Shown: positions 57,882-64,000 of the stretch, in pieces | Numbering within the stretch: the stretch's first letter is position 1 | Layout of the letters: every line of letters starts with the position of its first letter | Assembly (NCBI GenBank): GCA_020809705.1 | Contig: CP085833.1 | Location: forward strand, 1,178,001-1,242,000 | Reading direction: 5' to 3' | DNA: 64,000 bases | From: Calonectria ilicicola | Taxonomy: Eukaryota > Ascomycota > Sordariomycetes > Hypocreales > Nectriaceae | Notes under the pieces: generated by a model | Told to the model about the DNA's origin: nothing | The model's input: the letters and a program-made list of their open reading frames with translations, nothing else | Database searches by the model: none | Position numbers and translations under genes: made by a program

Positions 57882-58988
57882 ATGACGACTCCCAACCAGC
57901 GTGTTAGTCTCAAAGGTCTGCTATATGCGTGGTATACGCATCCAGATATGGACGTTGCACATCAATTTTTGTCTGACTTTGGCTTGATCCCTGTTAAGAT
58001 CACTCCAAAAAAGGCCTATTACCGAGGATTTGGAGAGAGCCCAGTCTGTTACATTTCTGAGCAAGTCGCTGATGGAGCAAAGCCCGAATTTCTCGGAGGA
58101 GGATGGGCTGTTGATTCCTATGAAGATCTCGAAGCTGCAGCGAAACTAACTGGCGCTTCTCCCATCACTGATGCGGACGAAGTCATTGGGGGCAAATCTG
58201 TGACGGTCAAGGACCCTGCAGGAGGTTCAATCCACCTTCATTGGGGCCACAATGAACGCAAGATTGATCGAGCAGAAGAGCCGAAAAAGATGGTCTTTAA
58301 CACATGGGATACAAAGAATCGCCAAGGAGAGTTCCAACGCCTGAAGGACGGTCCAAGCTACATCCACAAGCTAGGACACTACGGTTACGAGGTTCATCAT
58401 TCCATTTACGAAGAGACGCGACAATGGTACTACGATAAATTCACTCTGACAGCCACGGATTCCATTTTCAACCCTGGAACCGGCAAGGACATCATGACCT
58501 TTATCCATCTGGACAAGGGCAAGCAATTTGTAGACCATCATGTAAGTTCAACAATGTATTATTGATGACTTCTGCCAGCTAACTTTGGTTAGAACTTTTT
58601 CCTTGCCTCTGGAGACAATCTGGAGACTGAAGTACACCACGCAAGCTTCGAAGTGGATGATGTTGATAGTGAACTCAAGGGTCACAATCATCTCAAAAAG
58701 AAGGGCTGGGATCTTGTCCTAGGCGTTGGTAGGCATTTGTTAGGAAGCCAGCTCTTCGACTATTGGTTTGATCCAGATGCCTTTGTGGTGGAGCACTACG
58801 CAGATGGTGACATGGTCAATTGTGAGAATCCACCACAACGTGTGGCTGAGTCTATTGCAATTTGGGGACCAAAGGTGCCACTAGGGTTTATGACAAGACG
58901 GCAGGCAGATATGGACATTTTTCCATTTGCGGGCGGCCCTCCAGGAGGTCCACCTGGAGGCCCTGGTCCCGAGATTGCATCGCAGTAG
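57882..58988 (+). CDS. Extradiol ring-cleavage dioxygenase (VOC fold)
   Basis: Type I extradiol dioxygenase-like protein of 351 residues. Exons are 57882-58541 and 58593-58988 (51 bp intron, phase 0). There are two VOC modules. The N-terminal one (10-125) looks catalytically empty, and the C-terminal one carries the 2-His-1-carboxylate iron site: H166 in KLGHYGYEV, H236 in EVHHASFEV and E287 in FVVEHYADGD. Spacing is close to that of BphC-type catechol dioxygenases. GVGRHLLGSQLFDYWFDP is the usual loop before the Glu. The tail GGPPGGPPGGPGP is low complexity. It would open a catechol-type ring next to the diol, rare in fungi. Two regulon sites lie upstream, and the decarboxylase is downstream. 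Confidence 0.87.
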
Positions 58989-59552
58989 CCTTTGAGGGAG
59001 CTTCTCGTCTGTATATCTGTGCAGTTATGGAATACTAGTTTGTATGATTTAGAACTTATGATTTGCTCAATTTCAACCCATGTCACATGTAACGCGACGT
59101 CGTAAATATCCTATAATTTTGCAGTCCGTCCTAACGGAGTTTTAAGGATCGATTGTTCATTTTGCTCCTAATCGCCCGTCTGTGGGTGGGCGTAGACTCC
59201 GGATAGTAACGCTAAGATATCTTTGAGCCATAAATTAGAGAGGGATTTAGTAAAATAAATCTGGCTTAGGATGAGATTTATACCATCTCTATGCTCTTTG
59301 CAACGATATCCAATCTTTCGGCCTCTAATTAACCTTATTCCACTTCCTGGTAGGAGATGACGGACTCGGACGCCGGCGTCCATTCTTACGGACATTGTGG
59401 CCGACATGGATTCAATTATCCACTACGATTTATTCTATAATACAAGAGAATGTAGAATTCCTTGCTGTGCTCGAGAAACGCCAAAAATCACCTACCAAAA
59501 AGGTTCACTCTATTCAACAATCACTGGTGACAAATTTCCACTCACAGTCAAA
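58989..59552. other. Promoter gap of the decarboxylase
   Basis: Contains the CGG-N9-CCG site at 59361. The open frame upstream of 59553 (from a GTG at 59397, ATG at 59406) is probably leader sequence, not protein. Confidence 0.5.
59361..59375. promoter_or_regulatory. CGG-N9-CCG site, decarboxylase promoter
   Basis: CGGACTCGGACGCCG, 192 bp before the ATG at 59553. Confidence 0.6.
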
Positions 59553-60527
59553 ATGCCTTTGCCTTGCATCACCCTCGAAGAGCATATCTTCATCCCCTAT
59601 ATGTGGGAGAACCTTGACAAAACTATGAAGATTGGTATAACTGCACGAGATCCTACCGTACATAAGAGATTGCTCGAGGTGGGAGATGTACGCATCTCCA
59701 ATATGGACGCCAATTCGATACAAACACAAGTTTTATCTCACATACCTCGTCATGCCGATGTAGAGGATGTAAAGAGAACAAATGATGCAATGAATCAAAT
59801 CAAGAATCAGCATCCAGGGAGATACCAATGCTTCGCATTCTTGTCTATCAATGATCCTGTCGCTGCAGCTGAGGAGCTTGAGCGATCGGTTAAAGAATTT
59901 GGCTTTGTCGGAGCATTATTTCCAAATGTCCTCGATGACGGGACGTTCTATGATACACCACGATTTTATCCCTTGTTTGAGAAGGCTCAAGAGCTGGATG
60001 TACCTCTTTACTTCCACCCGATCTTCCCGACACCAGAACAATCCAAGAGCCTTTATGACGGACCATACAGCAAGGAAATATCGATTGAGATTGGTTCTTG
60101 GTGCTATGGCTGGCACGCGGCCGTAGGTATTCACGTGCTGAGACTTTTTGCGGCCGGTATATTTGATAGATTCCCCAAGCTCAAGATCATTATTGGACAT
60201 ATGGGCGAAACGTTGCCTTTTATGCTAGACCGAATCCTCATTCGCACCGAAAAATGGCCAGGAGCAGAAAATCGTCAGCGCGGCCTTCGTCAAGTCTGGG
60301 ATGAGAATATTTGGGTTACCACCAGCGGAATGTTTACGCTTGGACCTATGTCATGCCTGCTCAGGACCACGAAGATCGACCATATTCTCTACAGCGTTGA
60401 CTATCCACTCGAGACTAATGAGGAAGGTACACGCTTTATGAAGGAACTCAAGCGCAGCGGGTTGGTGACTGAAGAAGAATTTCACAAGATTGCGTATGAA
60501 AATGCCAAGAATCTTCTGCGTATTTGA
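59553..60527 (+). CDS. Metal-dependent aromatic acid decarboxylase (amidohydrolase 2)
   Basis: ACMSD-type amidohydrolase-2 protein of 324 residues, intronless, like gamma-resorcylate, salicylate and 2,3-dihydroxybenzoate decarboxylases (about 325-345 residues). I chose the ATG at 59553 because family members begin just before the first metal motif: E9 and H11 in TLEEHI. The other ligands are H155 (YFHP), H216 (IGHMGE) and D283 (YSVDYP), and GH-GE-LPF is the usual signature around H216. The enzyme would reversibly remove CO2 from a hydroxylated benzoic acid in the cytosol. An in-frame ATG at 59406 would add 49 unlikely residues. It lies directly after the extradiol dioxygenase with its own CGG-N9-CCG site, so decarboxylation may feed ring cleavage. 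Confidence 0.9.
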   Translation: MPLPCITLEEHIFIPYMWENLDKTMKIGITARDPTVHKRLLEVGDVRISNMDANSIQTQVLSHIPRHADVEDVKRTNDAMNQIKNQHPGRYQCFAFLSINDPVAAAEELERSVKEFGFVGALFPNVLDDGTFYDTPRFYPLFEKAQELDVPLYFHPIFPTPEQSKSLYDGPYSKEISIEIGSWCYGWHAAVGIHVLRLFAAGIFDRFPKLKIIIGHMGETLPFMLDRILIRTEKWPGAENRQRGLRQVWDENIWVTTSGMFTLGPMSCLLRTTKIDHILYSVDYPLETNEEGTRFMKELKRSGLVTEEEFHKIAYENAKNLLRI

Positions 60528-61453
60528 CATGACATTTTTTAGCATATTCGTTGGATAACTAGTCTTATGAAATAGACTGCAAGACGATTCAGCATTGGGG
60601 ACCTACAGTGAGATCTATTTCATCTAGATAGAACTATGAATCGAATGTTTTGTTAAAGGGAACGCCTGGGGCCGTCGTCATTTCACATTTGAGTAGTAAT
60701 AGACTCCTTCAAAGCCATGTCAATAAATTCTAAGAATGCAGTGTGGGTGCTCCTGTCCTTGTTGAGGTGATTTATTGCTCTCTAAAAGGGAAATGCAGTC
60801 TTGACGGCTGTTTGTGGCTATTGGTATCATTGTGATTATCTGCAGATATGGACACGCATCGAGACCCATGAATTCCGATATCAAATCCTAGGAAACATGG
60901 GTCAAAGTCCTATGTTTGCCTCTTGTCTCAATCTATAGCGAATAAGATTGCTTGAAATAAAACTGGACTCAAAGTCCGGACTCTCCGTTTTGTCCGAGAC
61001 AAGATCAGCCCCGGCCCACTCAGACTAGGGTAGAGGCTATTAGCTCCTAGTGGTGACGCACTGCTGATATGTTTCCATGATAACGAGATATCGGATCAAT
61101 CCCATCAAAGTATGTAGATTAGTTGATTCTGCCGTTCAATACGGACAACCATCCCCGTGACTGGAAACCGTCAGCAACAGGTGCACCCCTACTTCATTAT
61201 CTAACTCACTGAGTTGCATCTGATCCCTGACTAGCTCCTTGCTATTATCCAGATAAGCTAGTGCTTGCACAGACCATTCACGGGGCCCGTAATCCCCGAG
61301 TTATCTAGCGTGTACCCCGCATGCCACTGGGTTGAGCCAAGCCACCTGGTCTCAAGACATCTGTCAGCAATACGACACACGGTCATTGACTCCGCTGCAC
61401 TTTTCAATAAATTAAGTAGCATACGCCTGCAGTTCGACAGTATCAAAGCTACG
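60528..61453. other. Promoter gap of the second cluster regulator
   Basis: 926 bp without a strict CGG-N9-CCG site by eye; one near match (CGG-N10-CCG) lies near 61141. No gene is recognised. Confidence 0.45.
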
Positions 61454-64000
61454 ATGCCACCCCAAGTTCTGCGTGCAGTATGCAACCATCCCCTCCCTAA
61501 TGATAAACAGTGAAGAGGCTGACTGGGATAACAGTGTGATTGGTGCCACTCTAAAAAGGTACAGTGAATCTGGCGCTTCTCGCCGACAGACAAAATGGCC
61601 AACTAACAGTCACGCCAAGGTCAAATGTGACCGCAAGGACCCTTGCGGTCCTTGTCGCGATAACTCTGTCAAATGTACACGAAACAGGCCAAGATATCCC
61701 CGACAGTCAAATGCCTCCTCGTCCAAGTACGTACGCGCCAGAAAATGGGCAAGACGCGAATGAGCATGCTGATGTATTGGGTGAACAGCGACGACCGCTT
61801 TGATGTCTTGATGAGAAGACTGGCCTACCTGGAAGACGCAATTGCATCTAAAAGCGCAGAATCCTCATTCAACACCACATCATCTGGATCAGTCAAAGAT
61901 GGTTCTCCCAACGCTTTGTCCAGCGTGCAAGCGAGCAGCCATGAAGGCGAGGGAGAGACATTGTCTCACATATCGAGTCGGATCGAGGACAAAAGCCCAA
62001 TTTCGCAAGGGCATTCCCACACCACTTCTCACGCGCCCATGATGCAAGATCCTCAAGGCAGCGAACTCTGTCAATCATCCCATAACCCGGTGCTGAGGCA
62101 GGCAGAACACTACTTTAGGATTGAATTAGGAACATCCGAGTTGAATATCAACCAGGAGAGGCAGCACCTGTTTCATTCCGGCCTGGCGTTGGCCCAGCAA
62201 ACCGGTCAATATGAAGAAGCCGCTGACATGCTTGGAGTTGATCCTACCGATTCGGTGAATTTCTACTCCGATAGCATGTATCCGTCCTTAGAATTCCTCT
62301 ACGTGACACTCAACGGTAATTTTGATACCCTCGCCGGTCTTGAGCCAACTAACCCTATTCTAGGCCTTGGGTTAGACAGCTCTATTACGCAATATTATCT
62401 TCAAATAAACTCGTATCTGTCGCGATCTACTCTCGAACACATGGGAATAGCGCTTGTCGAAAATACAGTTCATGGTCAGCGACGATTGGAATATATCGCC
62501 TGCGTGAATTTTTGGATTCATCTCGTTTTGACATCACTCGAGTCTGGACACCCCACCACTTTAATGGCACAGCATATGGGCGGCACGAGAGACAAGTACG
62601 CTGAGAATGCGAAAAGCGCATTAAAGAGAATGAGTATTATGGCATCTCCAACAATCACAACTCTGCAGGCGTTAATTTCAGGAGTAAGTTCCTGCTTTCG
62701 AGCTAAAAATTTACTCATCAAGGATCCCAGCTGATGTTAATCCCCATATTAAAGGTCATGCTATTCCTTCATATTGGAGACTTTGGAAGTTGCTGGGTCT
62801 TGAACGCAGCGGCTTGTAGAGCTTGCGTAGCACTCGGATATTTCACCGATGGAAAGGCCGAGATGTTATCAAATCTGCCTACGGAGGTTCGAAATGGCAT
62901 GTTTCATTGCTTCCTCTTTGACAGGGCCTTTTCTGCCAACATGAATCGCCCTTGCAGTCTTCCAGAAATGGATCTTGGTGCATTTGTACCACCCGGTGAT
63001 GACCAACTCGGTCAAGATGTCTACTTGATCCTCGCCGATATTGGGCAGGGTCTAGATGTATTAATAAGAGAGAGACGAAAGAAGAATGAGAAGGAAATCG
63101 CGAGTGAAAGACTGCAGCGACTTCACAAAATTCTTGAAAAGCTCAAATCAGTTGACACCAGGCTGGGCATGGTACGTGAACACAAGTAAGAATTTGATCT
63201 CTCACCATACTGACTGCATCAAGGTGTCACTCTCACCACCCCACCAAAGTGATTCCTTCTTGAAAGGAGACTGGATGGCAATGGAATTTACGTATTACTC
63301 TATTCGAGCTGCGCTCTTAGGTCTAGTACTCTCCACCAGTTTCAATACTGAGACATATCAGGCTCGGCTTGTATGTGCTCGTCACGCACTGATGGCACTA
63401 AAGTCAATGCAAGATAACGCATGGGCTCACTGTACCCGATCTATGGCTTTTGCCGGATCTTTAACTTGGTATGCTATAATATGAATCAAAAGTCTTTCCG
63501 TTTCCAATCTAATAGCTTCGCACTAGGACGATTCTGATATTCCCGTTCTTGGCATTTTTTGTAATATTTACAAACGTTGTCATCACAGCCGACCTTACTG
63601 ATTTACGTCTTCTCAAAGAAGTCGCAGATGGTTTCACTGTAATATCAGCTAGCTCATCTACTATTTCCAGAATCGAAGACTTTTGCAAAAAGCTAGTCAA
63701 ACTATGTTTTGATACGATAACAAAGTCCAAACAAGCCACAAACGGAACAGCCCCACTATTTCTACAGCAACCTGGGTCAAGAGAAAGCTCATCTCAGAAC
63801 TTGGACAATCTAGTTCAAAATGTGGCGGAAATTCAAGGCCAGATTACTCATCCCGTGGATCAAGGCACAACGGTATCTCCAACAATGATCACGACACCGT
63901 CAACTGGAATGAGAGTAGAAATGGAAAGCGACAAGTCTATGCTAGACATCGAGAAGATGTTTTCGGATGATGCTGAATGGTTTAGACTGGATGGATATGA
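61454..64000 (+). CDS. Zn2Cys6 transcription factor (3' end beyond window)
   Basis: Gal4-type regulator, incomplete at the window edge. Exons are 61454-61477, 61535-61558, 61620-61726, 61789-62683, 62755-63171, 63224-63468 and 63527 to the end. Two tiny 24 bp exons build the zinc cluster: ACDWCHSKK joined to VKCDRKDPCGPC, with cysteines at 9, 12, 19, 26, 29 and 36. Correct 2-6-6-2-6 spacing arises only with these splice choices. A short heptad region (DVLMRRLAYLEDAI) follows. The central part contains the fungal TF domain (QALISGVMLFLHIGDFGSCW, AACRACVALGYF). The open frame still runs at 64000. Unlike the regulator at 53502, no internal stop is seen. It could control the cluster or a neighbouring locus further right. 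Confidence 0.85.

Noticed and set aside
59397..59552. N-terminal extension of the decarboxylase
   Set aside because: The frame is open, but family members begin at the first metal motif. The extra residues are Cys-rich and not family-like.
42366..64000. Secondary-metabolite synthesis cluster
   Set aside because: No PKS, NRPS, terpene synthase or DMATS is visible. The enzymes point to breakdown, though a core gene beyond 64000 cannot be excluded.
1..64000. tRNA or rRNA genes
   Set aside because: A few GGTTC-like words were looked at (for example near 20795, 44272 and 44315), but none has a matching A box or cloverleaf arms.

Overview
The window is nuclear DNA of a filamentous ascomycete (Pezizomycotina; a Eurotiomycete would fit, but the species cannot be told). 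The evidence is many genes interrupted by short 48-92 bp GT-AG introns, Zn2Cys6 and degenerate C2H2 regulators, fungal-only families (DUF1857, DUF7703, MACPF/lectin proteins) and gene-sparse gaps. I traced all exon joins by eye from splice signals, reading frame and family conservation. I could run no search or RNA evidence. About 25 protein genes are supported. I saw no rRNA, tRNA, CRISPR array or intact transposon.

Layout. (1) 0.1-7 kb: secreted GH95 alpha-L-fucosidase, then a Zn2Cys6 regulator divergent from an MFS transporter. (2) 7.6-17.8 kb: DUF7703 membrane protein, a mitochondrial pyruvate carrier (MPC1) paralogue, two cytochrome P450s and a second Zn2Cys6 regulator. (3) 17.8-32 kb: gene-poor, with two convergent members of one degenerate C2H2 family, a His-rich small protein and a 1075-residue Ser/Thr-rich secreted repeat protein. 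(4) 32.7-41.6 kb: secreted aspartic protease, then two divergent MACPF (perforin-like) genes. The larger one carries a jacalin-like and about three H-type lectin repeats. (5) 42.4 kb to the end: a catabolic-type cluster of serine hydrolase, SDR, FAH-family hydrolase, NmrA-like reductase, DUF1857, YciI-like protein, flavin monooxygenase, extradiol (VOC) dioxygenase and metal-dependent decarboxylase, with two Zn2Cys6 regulators.

The main result is in region 5. Every promoter of a structural gene there contains a perfect CGG-N9-CCG palindrome, the form expected of a Zn2Cys6 dimer site. I found nine sites, several sharing the inner sequence ACTTCNACT. None was seen in three intergenic gaps I scanned by eye elsewhere in the window. 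This suggests one co-regulated set, probably for breakdown of an aromatic acid: decarboxylation, hydroxylation, extradiol ring cleavage and hydrolysis of the cleaved product. Two genes of the same cluster each carry one in-frame stop in an otherwise conserved frame. These are a regulator (TGA at 54719-54721, where CGA is expected) and the NmrA-like gene (TAG at 47274-47276, where CAG is expected). Both look like C-to-T changes, so this copy may be decaying or partly silenced.
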